Source: Anastrepha obliqua (Eukaryota > Arthropoda > Insecta > Diptera > Tephritidae). Taken from it: 64,000 nucleotides of DNA. The stretch is taken from assembly GCF_027943255.1 (NCBI RefSeq), contig NC_072895.1:30106001-30170000 (forward strand), in the 5' to 3' direction. The number at the start of each line of letters is the position of its first letter. The stretch's first letter is position 1. This document shows, one piece after another, positions 32,875-44,249 of this stretch. The position numbers and the translations under genes were made by a program. The notes below the pieces were generated by a model. It had not been told where the DNA came from, made no database searches, and was given only the letters and a program-made list of their open reading frames with translations.

Positions 32875-34920
32875 CCATAAAATCGCAAATAATTTTTTGC
32901 GTTTTATTATTGCTAAATTCATATTTGATGTTTTCAAATAGTTAGAATTGTTTTCTACTTATTTTGGAAAGAAAACTTAATCAAAACTGCAATAACATAA
33001 ATGTGCCCATATACTGTGAAGGGTTAATAATATATTTTGCAAGAGAGTCGAATTCGGAAGCGATTCCGTAAGTTTTCGAATTTTAGATTCAATCGCTTCG
33101 CTGGGTCCACATTCGTTTCAAAGAAAATTCCACTTTTCCGCCCAAGAAGGTTTTTCAATGACATTTTTATTTTACCTTTAGTCATTACAAGCCGCAGCTC
33201 GTAAATAACGGTCACTGGCGTTGTCATTGTCGGCAAACCACCAACTTGGCGACATATTAGAATTTTTGCAGCAAGCAAACATGCCAAAATACAACGGCGA
33301 ACACAATGCACGCGTAAAGTTACATAAGCGCATACATACACATACACACACATGTATGCAGATATGCACATACAGGCATATACATATGTCGCATGAGCTT
33401 GCGAATGGCGTATGGAGCCTGAATGCAACGCTGATGAGTCAAGCCGTGCAATGAAGTTATTAACAATGCATAATCATGTCCGTTTACTCTAAAATGGGTG
33501 TACGTGACAAATTCCCAAAATGCAGCCGCTTAGCCAAGCAAAGGGGAAAACACTTAAGAAATTTCTCTCATACACCAATTTCAGCCCACCATTCAGCCAT
33601 TAGTGTGTGCGAGTTCAATGTAGAAGGAACGAACTGAAGACTGCGCTCCACGCGCGCGCTTGTCGGATGATTATCTGCATTTGGCAACTGTTGGCAGCTG
33701 TTGCGGCGGCAAGTAGTACAAGTGGCATAGCTTGGCAGCCGCTGCCAAATTTAAGCTGCGGCCACCGACAGTATCGTCCATCATAATGAGGCGCAATACA
33801 AAGGGCAGCCGAATGCATAGTCGAATGACACTAGCACACACAAAGGGCAAATGCGGGGCGCCATCCACTAGTACATATAGAGAGTGAGCTTGTACGTATA
33901 TACAATGCATGTATGTATGTATGTGTGTATGTGTGTAAGAGAAGAAAAATGTAATGATAATAATATTTTTATGACCACCTATTTTTAGCCCAACGGGTAT
34001 GCGGCTATGGAGCGTCAAACCTTTTTTTCTTTTCTTTTTTTCAGGAATTTGCCAGCATTCTTTGTAATTTTGTGGCGTGGCAATGATTTGCCATTTTTGC
34101 AAAATAAACAAACATTTCACAGTTAGCTGCAATCAGCAGTTAGTACTCCATCAACACTTGTTCCATATTTCAACTGCCAATACGTTGAGTGGTGTAAGGA
34201 ATTTGTGTTGAGCGCCGATCTAAATATTTGTTCACAAATTTACAAGCATATCTACACACATACATACATATATATGTATATGTAATACATTCACGCATCT
34301 AAAGTTTAGATTCTGCCCTAATATTCGCGGCTCACCTCATTCAACTACTAAACCTCTTAGGAATGCGGGCGTAATTGATGGCAAGAAAAATGAATTATTT
34401 CCAGATAAAAATTTCAACAAAGAACTCAAGCCACAAACTTCCATGCACATTTGTTAACGTAGATTTGTACACAAAATTATTGTACTATAAAATTTGTTGC
34501 GCACTTCAACGAGAGATCAATTACTGCAATGCCTACATTATTCTATTTGCCCATATTTCAAGTGCTAACAATGTGGGCTCGTTCTAATCGTTTGTTGTAA
34601 ATCAGTGACAAAGGCACCTGTCGCCCAGCGCACACTTCGCCCCAACTTAACTCGGCAGGCAGACACTTCATAAATTAGGCAGAGACGCCAATAGGCAGTC
34701 AGATGTTGTTGTTATTTCAGCTGATTTATTTCACAAAAAGCGGTAGAACAAATACGCAAAACATTGCTGAAGTTGTTTGCATTCATATCAAATTGAGGAA
34801 ATATGTTGCTTAAGGGAAATCTACTGGTGTTCATCACAAATATATGTATAGAAAGAGAGAGAGAAAGAGTCATTGAGGTTTAGACAATACACTATATATA
34901 CACATACAAACATACATCCG
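32875..34920. other. Non-coding spacer between two inverted retroelement copies
   Basis: No coding motif recognised. Simple repeats are at about 33325-33395 (CATACA/CACACA type), 33903-33935 (TATG type), 34246-34290 (ACAT/ATAT type) and 34852-34868 (GA-rich). The middle part has mixed composition and could be host DNA. Confidence 0.45.
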
Positions 34921-34924
34921 TTAG

Positions 34925-36640
34925 GGAAAAAAAGCCCACGAGTAATGTGTCAGTATGTGCAGCTCCGCCAGTAGGCATAGCGTAGACCGGGTGCTAGTGA
35001 ATTGGATTCGTTCAATGCTAGCCCAAAGAATCGTCACGGTGCGGTCGGAAGAGGATCTGCTGGTGTCATCCGGGGTTAATAGATGCTGGAGTCTACACAC
35101 AAGCATATGCGGACGGCATTGTCTGTATGTTAACGGGCCCTTAACTTACGAACATCTGTATAAAAGTGCAGAAAACTCTGGATATGATTGACACTTTTTA
35201 TTGTGCGAATGGACTATCGGCTAACACAGCCAAAACTGGTATTGTCCTCTTTACCAGAAGAAGGAAGCTTGATGGACTCGTCCTGCCTAAGCTAGAAGGA
35301 GTCACAATCCAAGTATTCGAAGAAATAAAATATCTTGGAGTAATCCTCGATACTGAACTTCTTTGGAAGTCACACATTGAAACAAAGACATCCCAAGCAC
35401 TGACAGGTTTCTGGGGGTGTAGAGGTGTCTTTGGGAAAACATGGGGACTTTCTCCTAGCAAAATCCTATGATCCACACCGCTACGATAAGATCTGTTATC
35501 ACGTATTCATCAATGGTCTGGATGAGTTGACTCTCTCTCGGGACCGCGGGAGAGTCAACAAGACCTTATCGAAACTACAACGATTGTGGCGCACGTCGAA
35601 GCTTTTCCAACTACTTCAGACCCAGCAGTAGATGCTCTGATTAGTCTACCACCACTTGATGCTTTCATCCATGGAGATGCCTTGAAGGTCATCTGCAGGT
35701 TGAAACACAGTGAGAACTGGTACGGCCATTGTCTGGCATTGTGCAACAGACAAGGCATATACTTCGATCCAACGATTCTCTCCATGCCCCTTGACTCCAT
35801 GCCATCAAGAGTCGTACTTGAAAAGAGATACAGTGTGGTGCTGCCAGATGCTCAATTGCGGTCAAAAATGAGGCCGGCAAATACTGTTTTCGAATTATCA
35901 CGGATGGCTCCAATACCGAGCACGGTTCTGGCTCTGGGGTCTATGTGGAATCCAGCGGGACAAAACTGCTCTTTGCTCTTGGAATGCATGCATATGTTTT
36001 TCAAGCGGAGGTGTATGCTGATCAAGAAGCAATGAACTTTGTTGCGGAAAACAGGAGAAGCAGATCTATATGTATCTGCAGCGACAGCAAAGCTGTGCTC
36101 ATGGCCTTAGACAGCCCCCCAACCACTTCAAGGGTAGTCGGGTCCTGCAAATCCAGGCTGAACTATGTCGGTAGACATAATAGCCTGATGCTAACATGGG
36201 TGCCGACGTGGGTATCGCGGGTAACGAGATCTCTGACTCCTTAGCCAGAATGGGCTATAAGGCCAACTTCCTTGACCCGGAGCCCTTTCTGCCACTCCCT
36301 TCTGCAGCCATCAAAGCGGCGGTTAGCAAATGGGTTACTAGAACCAGGCTAAGAGAGGTTGCAGATGAGCTAGTCCTCCTGTCATTAAGCAGAAAGGACT
36401 GCAGGCAGCTGGTTGAACTGATGACGGGCCACTTTCTGTGGGCGAAGCACATGTAAAAGGAAGGCAGCTGCCCAGCTTGTGGAGAGGAGGATGAGACGGC
36501 GGACCACTTTCTGTGCGTCTGCCCCGACTTCTCTCGAATCAAGTTTAGGTCTTTGGCTCTGATTTGTTGAGAAGCGATAACCTTGGCTCCTTGGCACCGC
36601 AAGGTGTGGGTGCATTACTCACAAATTTAGACTTCTAATT
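34925..36640 (+). pseudogene. Non-LTR retrotransposon RT-to-RNase H segment (inverted copy 2)
   Basis: Begins in the RT (VDRVLVNWIRSMLAQRIVTV), has a deletion before the palm motif AYADGIVCMLTGP near 35105, then QKTLDMIDTFYCANGLSANT, KTGIVLFTRRRKLDGLVLPK, IKYLGVILDTELLWKSH, FGKTWGLSPSKI and SLPPLDAFIHGDALKVICRL. RNase H blocks follow (FQAEVYADQEAMNFVAENRR; CICSDSKAVLMALDS), then AGNEISDSLARMGYKA, LVELMTGHFLWAKHM and CPACGEEDETADHFLCVC. The second catalytic Asp of the RT is Gly (YADG). Frameshifts separate the parts. Confidence 0.82.
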
Positions 36641-36821
36641 TTCCCTATAAAAATGGTAAACAATACCAAGACTACTTTTTGGAACATTAAAGCTTATCCG
36701 GTTAAGTAGAACTAGATAGTCGACGATGCCATTAACAGCACTGAAAAAGAACGAAAGTAAAAGGACTGTCCTTCTCTTTCCTGGAGATTCTAGATTAATT
36801 AGCTTTAAAAAATAAAAATAA

Positions 36822-37121
36822 ATAATTGGCGCTTACACTTCTGTTGGGTAGTTGGCCGAGCTCCTCCTCTTATTTGTGGCCTGTGTCTTGATGTTGTTCC
36901 TCAAATACTTGGACCTATAGTTCTAAGCCGACTCCGAATGGCCAATGGTTTTTTATGAGCCTTTTCAAAGCACAAATACACTCGTAGGTTTGCCATTGTC
37001 TGCGGAGGGTCGACCGCTATTAAAAAAAAAATGTTTCTATAATTTTGCTGCTGCATGCGCGGAGCTTAAAACCTACGCACTCCCGAATGGCAGGATCGAA
37101 CAGTGGCCTCAAGCCGTAGGG
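36822..37121 (-). repeat. tRNA-derived SINE-like repeat (copy 4)
   Basis: Reverse complement of the 56648 copy. It runs from AATAATTGGCGCTTACACTT at the left (SINE 3' end) through GGCCGAGCTCCTCCTCTTAT, CTCGTAGGTTTGCCATTG and GGTCGACCGC to a B-box-like GGATCGAAC and GCCGTAGGG at the right. It is full length but diverged in the tRNA-like head. Confidence 0.78.
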
Positions 37122-37129
37122 AACATAAT

Positions 37130-37885
37130 TTCTGCTTAAGAAATATTTTTTGATCGCGTTCTATTCTTATTCAACAGAGAAGTAGAGTGTTTCTTATTTA
37201 TTTTATAATTATATAGTGAAGGAATCCATCGCCCAGCTGACTTTTACCCTTACAACTGTAGCTTTGCGGCACCATTAATATCAGCTGATTTCGAAATAAA
37301 AAAATATGTATTTTTTTGTAAATATAAATTAAGTAATTCTAGGGATGCCGTTTTAAATATGTCGTACCTCCACATTTTGCGGACCACACTAGTGTTTTAG
37401 TGGCGTGGGAGTCATATTTAAAAAAAACTATATGTCAGAATCGTCATTTGAATTTACAATTCGCTGTAGGGAAATGTGCTCCACTATATTTTTGTGTTGT
37501 TTTGCTTTACAATCACGGCCTTCTTATTTATCATAATTAGACTGTTTTTGTCTCAACTTCTATGCACATCACGTAATTGCACAAAATCTACTTGGCATGT
37601 ATCGCTCCACGCTCCACTCATCACGTTTGCAGTTTTGCATTAATTAATCCTGATTAGCTTGAACTCCAACAAAGTGAACCGGTTACCTGAGTGACTGCCA
37701 AGTACCAATTAAACGCTACCGGGAACCTGCTGTGTTTGTGTCAAAGTGACACGTTTCTACTCCACATCACGTCCTTATAACGCTACTGTAGGTTTGTGGT
37801 ATGGCATCATAATATTTATATCAAAGTGACTTGGTTGAGAGCAAATTCAAATCACTCCTACGCTTTTGCCGCAACTATTTTTACT
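37130..37885. other. No recognisable gene
   Basis: AT-rich sequence of mixed composition with no recognised motif. It may be host intergenic DNA. Confidence 0.4.
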
Positions 37886-37889
37886 AATG

Positions 37890-38600
37890 AGGTTAATAAC
37901 CGATGAAAAAATCATAACCGGTGAACAGTAAACTCACCAAATCATCATCATCCTGCTGTAGCATATGCCTCCAACTGTCTCGGTTTCGTGCCTGCGTCCT
38001 CCATGCCCGAAATCCCAATAAGCCTGCGTCTTCTTCTTCGGGTGGCCCCTTCTTCTTGTGTGTGGCATTTACCGAAGAGTATTTATTGAGGTGGGTAATC
38101 CGTTTTAGTCCGCAATTGTGCGATGTAGTGAAATCTTTGTTTTTCTCTTTAGGAGGCAACTCTTTAGGTGTTAACACAGCGAAAAATAGCAGCGGTTGAC
38201 CATAAGGATTCTATGGCCGATTTCTGCAGGAATTTCGTTGTCATAATTAATGATTACCACAAGGGATTTAAATTCCTTCACTACTTCGAAACTATAGTCA
38301 CCGATTTTTAGTATTTGACCCACATTGTGTCTGACAGAGTCCGATGTAGTTGAAACAAGCGCTTTAGTTATGGCTTCGTTTATTTCTAAACCCATACATT
38401 TTGCTGCTCACTCAATACTTGCGAATGCTTCTTTCACACTCGGCTTCTTTCACACTCGAGGATGCGATTATGTCTATGTTGTCCGCGTTAGGCAGCAATT
38501 GAACCGATTTAAACAAAATAGTTCCCTTTGTGTTTACGGCAGAGTCCCTGATAACCTTTTCAAGGGCAATATTAAAGAGTAGAGATGAGAGCTAATCCCC
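37890..38600 (-). pseudogene. RTE-like non-LTR element fragment (copy 3)
   Basis: Read leftward: LLFNIALEKVIRDSAVNTKG, SVQLLPNADNIDII (palm motif, YADD changed to NADN), MGLEINEAITKALVSTTSDS, DYSFEVVKEFKSLVVIINYD, GHRILMVNRCYFSLC. After unrelated-looking sequence follows a possible C-terminal RAWRTQARNRDSWRHMLQQ near 37975. The first blocks parallel the YADDIDIIG element at 13085-14090. Catalytic residues are lost, so it is inactive. Confidence 0.74.
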
Positions 38601-38849
38601 AACACTCACCAAATACCACATTTAAAAAGCAGAAGAAAAGAAAACTCACAGTTTATGAACCGATGAATCTGATGAGGTACGATCTTGATCAAAAAGTTCC
38701 CGGAATAAGTGCCAGGTAACGCTCTAACTCAACTGATTTGAGTTCTGCTTTTTTGTAGCAAAGCATTTCTACCAAAATCGCCATTTATCGCCATTGCTTG
38801 ACATTTGTAAAAATGACGCGGTCGTGAGTAAATCGACTGCCCTTTTTTT

Positions 38850-39086
38850 ACAGTTTTAAAACTAGATTTGAATTTGCAACAACGAGTTTGTATTGAATTT
38901 TGCATTGAAAATGGTTTCAATGGTACGAAAACCTTAAAAATGTTAGAAAACTAATTCGGTGATGATGCTATAGAGAAAACAGCCGTTTACGAGTGGGACG
39001 AACGCTTCAGAAGATATCGTAAGCCCATTGAAGATGGCGTAGGCGGAACGTAGTGGAAGGACATCGACATCGAAAACTGAAGAAAA
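38850..39086 (+). pseudogene. mariner transposase N-terminal piece
   Basis: Reads LQQRVCIEFCIENGFNGTKT, LKMLEN, FGDDAIEKTAVYEWDERFR and a degraded RPS/STSKT segment. This is the mariner N-terminal DNA-binding domain. One stop is present. The frame is cut near 39086 by an RTE-like piece. Confidence 0.72.
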
Positions 39087-39415
39087 AAATCTTCATCACC
39101 ATAATCATTGTTTGCGTGATGGCACCAGTCGAACCTTGGCCTTCCTCTATAACTTCGACCAAGAATCTCGATCCTTTGCAGGCATCCTCCAGTTTTTCGG
39201 TCCAAAGATCTTGGCGTCGTCATTAACTGTGGCAATACAGGTTTTCCTTGGGCGACCCCTTTTACAAGGCACATACGACTTAAAAAAGATCTAGAATAGT
39301 TTTTTGCAATTTCATTCACAGAATATATTCAGCTGAATTAAAATGCTGAAGCTTGATGTAGTTGGTGATTTGGAAGTCGTTCATCTTAGCTAGGTATTCA
39401 TCGTTGTAACGTAGG
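39086..39415 (-). pseudogene. RTE-like C-terminal fragment inserted in the mariner
   Basis: The minus strand reads RGRPRKTCIATVNDDAKIFG, PKNWRMPAKDRDSWSKL and, further upstream, YLAKMNDFQITNYIKLQHF. RGRPxxxW with AKDRxxW is a familiar C-terminal signature of RTE-like and related non-LTR elements. It separates mariner pieces that otherwise read on from each other. Confidence 0.65.
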
Positions 39416-40007
39416 TGTTAAGGAATGGTAATATGAAAGAAGTGAAAGAAAATTTGATCAGTAACGGTAAACGAACTATCATAGAACTGGCAGGGGACTT
39501 GAACATTGCTTATGGATACATTGTAGTTGTAGTTAATGATTTGAGTGCGCGCCGTCTCGCAGCAAAGTTGGCCCCAAAGGTTCTGAGTTTCATGCAAAAA
39601 CGGAACCGCATTGATATCGCTAAATACATGATTTCCAAAGCTGAATCAAACCCAACATTTATTAAATGCATGATTATTGGAGACGAGACGTAGGTTTGTG
39701 AGCACAACACGCAATCCACACATCAGGCGAGTGAGTGGAGTGCGCCGAATGTGCCAAGACCAAAAAAACCACGTCGTTTTCAGTCAAAAAATAAAGCTAT
39801 GCTCATGGTTTTTATGGATTACAACGGTATTGCACACGATGAACTTTTGCTAGAAGGTCAGATAGTTGATAAGGACTCTAGCTTTGGCGTTATGAGATGT
39901 TTATGGAAGGCAAAAAATAGCGGAAGTCAAAAAAGGAAGCATTTGTGGGAAAACAATTAGTGGATTTTTCACCATGATAACGTACCGTCGGACAGTCACA
40001 GCTTTGT
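39415..40007 (+). pseudogene. mariner transposase central piece
   Basis: Reads MKEVKENLISNGKRTIIELA, GDLNIAYGYIVVVVNDLSAR, RIDIAKYMISKAESNPTFIK, CMIIGDET (first Asp), then a stop replacing the usual Trp, PKKPRRFQSKNKAMLMVFMD, HDELLLEGQIVDKDSSFGVM and FHHDNVPSDSH (second Asp). The frame is then cut at about 40007. Catalytic residues present here are intact apart from the stop. Confidence 0.78.
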
Positions 40008-40350
40008 TTTTTATTTTATTTTATTAATTTAGTTATTCGATCCTAACACAACAACTGTAAGCCTTATAACTATTAGTGCTAGTTAGAATACTTTACAATT
40101 TTCAAGATCAAATTTATAAAGACCTTTTAAGTTACATAAAAAAAATCAGGTTAAATGTGTTCATGCTGCTCATAGATACTAAATTTTGGAGAAGAGAAAT
40201 CCAAAGTCGAGTCACATGCACCAAGAACATTCTTTCTAATGTTAGTGTTTTGTATATCTCAGCAAAAAGTTCAGAGTTTCTCACTGACATCGCGGCAGTT
40301 ATTCTGAGAGCGAGGCATTCAGGTACTGTCGAGTAGTAGTTTTTGTGCAA
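40008..40350 (-). mobile_element. Possible non-LTR element 3' end with A-rich tail
   Basis: On the minus strand the piece ends in AATTAATAAAATAAAATAAA, like a LINE tail. An open segment (40132-40350) lies upstream but contains no motif I can name. It lies exactly at the point where the mariner frame is broken. Confidence 0.35.
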
Positions 40351-40389
40351 AAGTAAGAATGAAATAGGGTCTCGAGCCGGATGGTACTT

Positions 40390-41300
40390 AAATCATAATA
40401 ATAAGTATCAGAAATGGCAACTGTTTTCCAAACGGAAATTTCTGCCATCCTGAAAGGAGCTGAATGGATAAACGAGAGGAGATGGAGCAGGAAACAGATT
40501 GGAGTTTCCAGTGACAGTCAGGCTGCACTGAAGGCCCTGGAGAACGCGAAGCAAACCTCAACGATTGTTAAAAAATGTAGGAAGAAGCTAAATTCTGTCG
40601 TTCTGAGTTCCGGAACACTCCGGTGTTCAAGGAAATGAAATTGCCGACGAATTGGCCAACTGTGGATCAGCGGTTCCCCGACAAAGGCCAGAGCCAATAA
40701 TCGGAATCAGTTCCGCAAGAATCATGAGCGGCGATTATGTATGCAATTTATCTAAAGAGCGATGGTCCGGTCTAGAGCGCTACAGAACTGCAAAGTGTTT
40801 TGTGACAAGTCCGAACAGAAAACTGTCAAACTTTCTACTAAAATTTCGAAGAAAAGACGTTCGATTGATGGTCGGTATTATTACAGGACACAACCCATGG
40901 GGTCAGCATATGACTGGAATCCTCTATGGAATCATTGAGGACCCAATGCGTCTGTCTTGCTGGGAAGAGGCTGATAGCACTGAACACTTTCTCTGTGAGT
41001 GTCCAACCTTTGCTAGAGCACGGCTACGATGGTTCCGATGTCATGAGAATGAGTAAGATTCGTTCTCTAAAACTGGAGGATATTTACAGATTCGCCAAAG
41101 AATCTGGAAACTTTTCACAGGACTAACTATCTCTATCACTGTCTCTATTCTTTCCTGTCTCTTTCGCTGATATTTTTCTCCTTCCCTCCTTGACTATCTA
41201 CCCGTTTCAAGAGCTTTAAATATAATGGGCTTTAATAGCCTGAGGGTTTTAGGTGCCACAAAATCTCTTGGTTCAATTTCAAGAGGGATCGGAACAGAAG
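40390..41300 (+). pseudogene. I-group non-LTR element RNase H, CCHC tail and 3' end
   Basis: Reads MATVFQTEISAILKGAEWIN, IGVSSDSQAALKALENAK (RNase H), VQGNEIADELANCGSA, VRLMVGIITGHNPWGQHMTG and SCWEEADSTEHFLCECPTFA, then stops. The 3' untranslated part contains TTTAAATATAATGGGCTTTAA and CCTGAGGGTTTTAGGTGCCA near 41215-41260. A frameshift near 40620 divides the RNase H. It sits inside the mariner at 38679-41698. Confidence 0.77.
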
Positions 41301-41339
41301 AAGTTTATCCAAGGACACGAAGTAGATTGTGTCAGAAGG

Positions 41340-41608
41340 ACGAGAAACGAGCCTTGATCATCGAACATCCCGTGAATTTTCGAACAAAAACGAAACCAAT
41401 ACCATCCAGCAGCCATTGAATACACCAGACATGGCTCCTCGGGATTTTCTACTGTTTGATGGAGTCAAAAAACCACTACAGGGAACACGGTTTAACAGCC
41501 GAAAGGAAGTAATAGAAAAATCGAAGACGGCGATGATGGTTTTAACGAAAATAAAGTTCAAGAAGAGTTTTGAGAGCTGGATCATACCAGCGTTTGAGTG
41601 CAGTTGAG
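41340..41608 (+). pseudogene. mariner transposase C-terminal piece
   Basis: Reads REFSNKNETNTIQQPLNTPD, MAPRDFLLFDGVKKPLQGTR and VIEKSKTAMMVLTKIKFKKS. The Asp of APRDF is the third catalytic residue. It continues the frame broken at 40007 and is followed by the right terminal repeat at 41669-41698. Confidence 0.76.
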
Positions 41609-41709
41609 TTGCAGTCGAGCAGGAGAGTACTTTTTAGACGATAAACTTATATTTTGAATTTTCTTAATATATTCCGGGAAATTCTTGATCAATGTGGTAT
41701 TCATTAAAA

Positions 41710-42600
41710 AATACCAGGAGTGTTGAAGTGTTGAGTGAGTGGTTAAGCGCCATCGTTTTAAGTGGCCTTCCAGGAAGCCGCCGAAAATTAGCCAACCAAA
41801 TGTCGTCATATGAAGCAGAATTTTCTCAACAACATCTCAACGAGAATGAATATTTTTTAGATATGAAATTATAATAACGTTTGAGAAAATGGTTAGTACC
41901 AAATTATATTTCTAAGTAATGCTCAAACTCAACTTGGGTTTAGGAACCATTGGCGAATACTTTTCTTGTGTTTGCTGGGTGCTTTAAAGTTTAGATAATA
42001 TTTGTATTTAGTGGTATTAATTTAATGGCCTTAACTTAGTGGAACTATGTCTGGAAATATATCGCATTATCTAACAATGTATAAGTTGGAATTTAGGTAC
42101 ACATATTTCAGGAGCGATAAGACAAAACCAATGTTGGTTACTTAAAAACTCACCACTCGTGCAGTCGCTTGTAACATTCGCTCACCTCTCTGCTGCAGTA
42201 TGCCGGTTAGACCTTTTACCTTCCTTATCTGGAACACAACTAATGCAAAAGTGCAACACAGTGCCACTGCTAGATATTAAATTACAACAACAACTTTGAG
42301 CACTGAGGTAACATCAAACTCATAGATTCAATGCAGGTACAGTTCGGTTCACAATAAAAGCAGCGCGACATATTCCAAGTTTTATTTATATTTTATTTAC
42401 CTTCCTTTTATTATTATTATTTTTTTTTTCTAATAAGAATACTGTTCATACTACAATAAAAAGCATATAACCTAAAGTTACAAACTTCGTAAAAATTAAA
42501 AGAACATGAAAATTGCAAACATTTCAATCAAAATTTTCAGAGTTATTTCGGCTTAAAGTGGTTCAAAACTAAGAAGACTGATTTCTGATCATTTCTTTTG
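41710..42600. other. No recognisable gene
   Basis: AT-rich with short frames and no recognised motif. Confidence 0.4.
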
Positions 42601-42608
42601 ACGCTGTT

Positions 42609-43046
42609 ATGTACATATTTTTCTCCATACCCTTTAACCAAAAAGTACGGGAAAGGTTGATGTTGACTGTTTTCTTCGATTGCCAAGGTGTAGTGCACAA
42701 TGAGTTCCTTCTATCAGGCCAGACAGTCAATAGAGAATATTATTTATCCATTTTGAATCGTATGAAAGATGCTGTACGTCGCAAACGGCCGGAAATGTGG
42801 GCAAACAATTCTTGGATTTTGCATGATGATAACGCGCTATCGCACCGAGCCCCAAATGTGTTGGATTATTTGACCAAACACCAAGTAAATACCATCGTGC
42901 AAGCATCGCATTCACCTGATATGGCCTCGTGCGACTTCTTTTTGTTTCCCAAGTTGAAGTTAGCACTTCATGGAAGGAGATTTCAGTCGATAGAGGAGAT
43001 CAAAGAGAGTGAGTCGAAAGAGCTGAACGCCATCTATTATAGCTAA
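42609..43046 (+). pseudogene. mariner (DD34D) transposase, C-terminal half
   Basis: An open segment reads VRERLMLTVFFDCQGVVHNE, FLLSGQTVNREYYLSILNRM, NSWILHDDNALSHRAPNVLD, ASHSPDMASCDFFLFPKLKL and RRFQSIEEIKE. There are 34 residues between the DDN Asp and the Asp of ASCDF, both intact. It is related to the mariner at 38679-41698 but clearly diverged. The N-terminal half is missing. Confidence 0.8.
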
Positions 43047-43229
43047 TGACTTGAGCTTCCAGGTAGCTTCCTAAAATTAAATTTTCTATCGATTTGTGTA
43101 TACAATAGGCCGGGTCGAGTTGTGAGGAGGCAAAAAAATCGCCCATTGCTCTGTGAAAAAACTTTGCCGAAGGAACCATATCTCTAAAACGAATTCTGAT
43201 GTCCCTCAATTTGAGTCGAACTATACTAT

Positions 43230-44245
43230 ATATACTATACAACCTTTTAAAAAGGATCCTTGAACAAAGAAAAAAGGCCAGACCCGGGTGTCCAATCGAA
43301 GATTTTAAAAAATTTTCCCCACGGAGCGCTAAAAAAAGATTCAGAAAAAATTTTCAATTTTCATTTCAAACGATCACCATTTGCGTTTACACAAACCTTC
43401 AAACGACTAGGCCATTCAGGTCCTGCAGCACGCACAGTTTCCATGGATATTGACGTCGCTGATCAAACCAAATATTGTTTGAGACTCTCCAAATTTCTGT
43501 CAGGTCTTCGACAGGTTATGTTATCCGATTCTGACCACAAACTGTAGTCCAATGGATTCAGATCTGGACTTTCAGACGGCCAATCTTCTGCAGCTGCGAA
43601 CCCAGGATAATTATTTTTTTGTCACTGCAGGGTGGTTTTTGCGTTATGAGCAAAAGCGGAATCTTAATGGCAGATCCAACGCTCTCCCTTGAAGAGAGTA
43701 CTGCTCAACAGCTTCACCGCGCCTTCTAAGACATCCTCGTGGCATACTTTTGCTCCGATCCTAACCCCTTTTTCGCAGAAATGAAGAGATGTAACGCCTT
43801 TACATGCCACTCCTCACCAAACCATTACATAGGCTGGATGGTAGCCACGCTGACCACTTGGAACAGCATTTCTTGTGAGTTTAGAAGTTTTAGTATAGAC
43901 TTTGTCGTTTTGCTTATTAAAAACTTCTTTAACAGTGAAAATTTTCTCATCTGTGAAAAGAATATTTTCATGGCCGTTGACCGCCTGCCACCGAAGAAGC
44001 TGCTTGCATCTGTCGAGTCTGATTTTCTTCAAGCGCGTTGTCAAAAGATGGTTGGTTGAGTGACGGAAGGCTCTCTATGGAGATCATCTTTAATCAATTA
44101 GTCTTGACATGGATCTGGTCGACTCCTTCGCCTTCCTAGACATGGTTTTCTGCTTTCTAAAGGGATTTCTGTGGATTATTTCTCGAACGGATTTTATGCC
44201 TGCACTGATTCGAATAACGTGAGGACGAACAAAAGCAAATATAAC
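43230..44245 (-). pseudogene. DD37D Tc1/mariner-superfamily transposase
   Basis: Minus-strand reading: IHRNPFRKQKTMSRKAKEST (N-terminal helix-turn-helix region), LTTRLKKIRLDRCKQLLRWQ, AVNGHENILFTDEKIFTVKE (first Asp), YHPAYVMVWWGV, LHFCEKGVRIG, then a stop in place of Gln before DSAFAHNAKTTLQ (second Asp) and EDWPSESPDLNPLDYSLW (third Asp). There are 37 residues between the second and third Asp. All three are intact, but at least three stops interrupt the frame. Its left edge near 43230 contains C-terminal and flanking sequence; no inverted repeat was fixed. It abuts an RTE-like fragment. Confidence 0.78.
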
Positions 44246-44249
44246 GGAA

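Larger units (their letters stand above)
38679..41698 (+). mobile_element. mariner element with both ends, carrying nested insertions
   Basis: The left end TACGATCTTGATCAAAAAGT (38679) and the right end, reverse complemented, TACCACATTGATCAAGAATT (from 41698) are similar inverted repeats sharing CCCGGAATA as the next bases. Between them lie collinear mariner transposase pieces at 38850-39086, 39415-40007 and 41340-41608, separated by retroelement pieces. Confidence 0.74.

Noticed and set aside
33671..34132. 153-codon open frame on the minus strand
   Set aside because: It crosses TATG-type simple repeats and poly-T and has no recognisable domain; open by low-complexity composition.
43085..43225. 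Short segment that looks like a familiar dipteran repeat (AACCATATCTCTAAAACGAA)
   Set aside because: I have only an impression of having seen it in other flies; there are no ends or coding content in the window to support an assignment.
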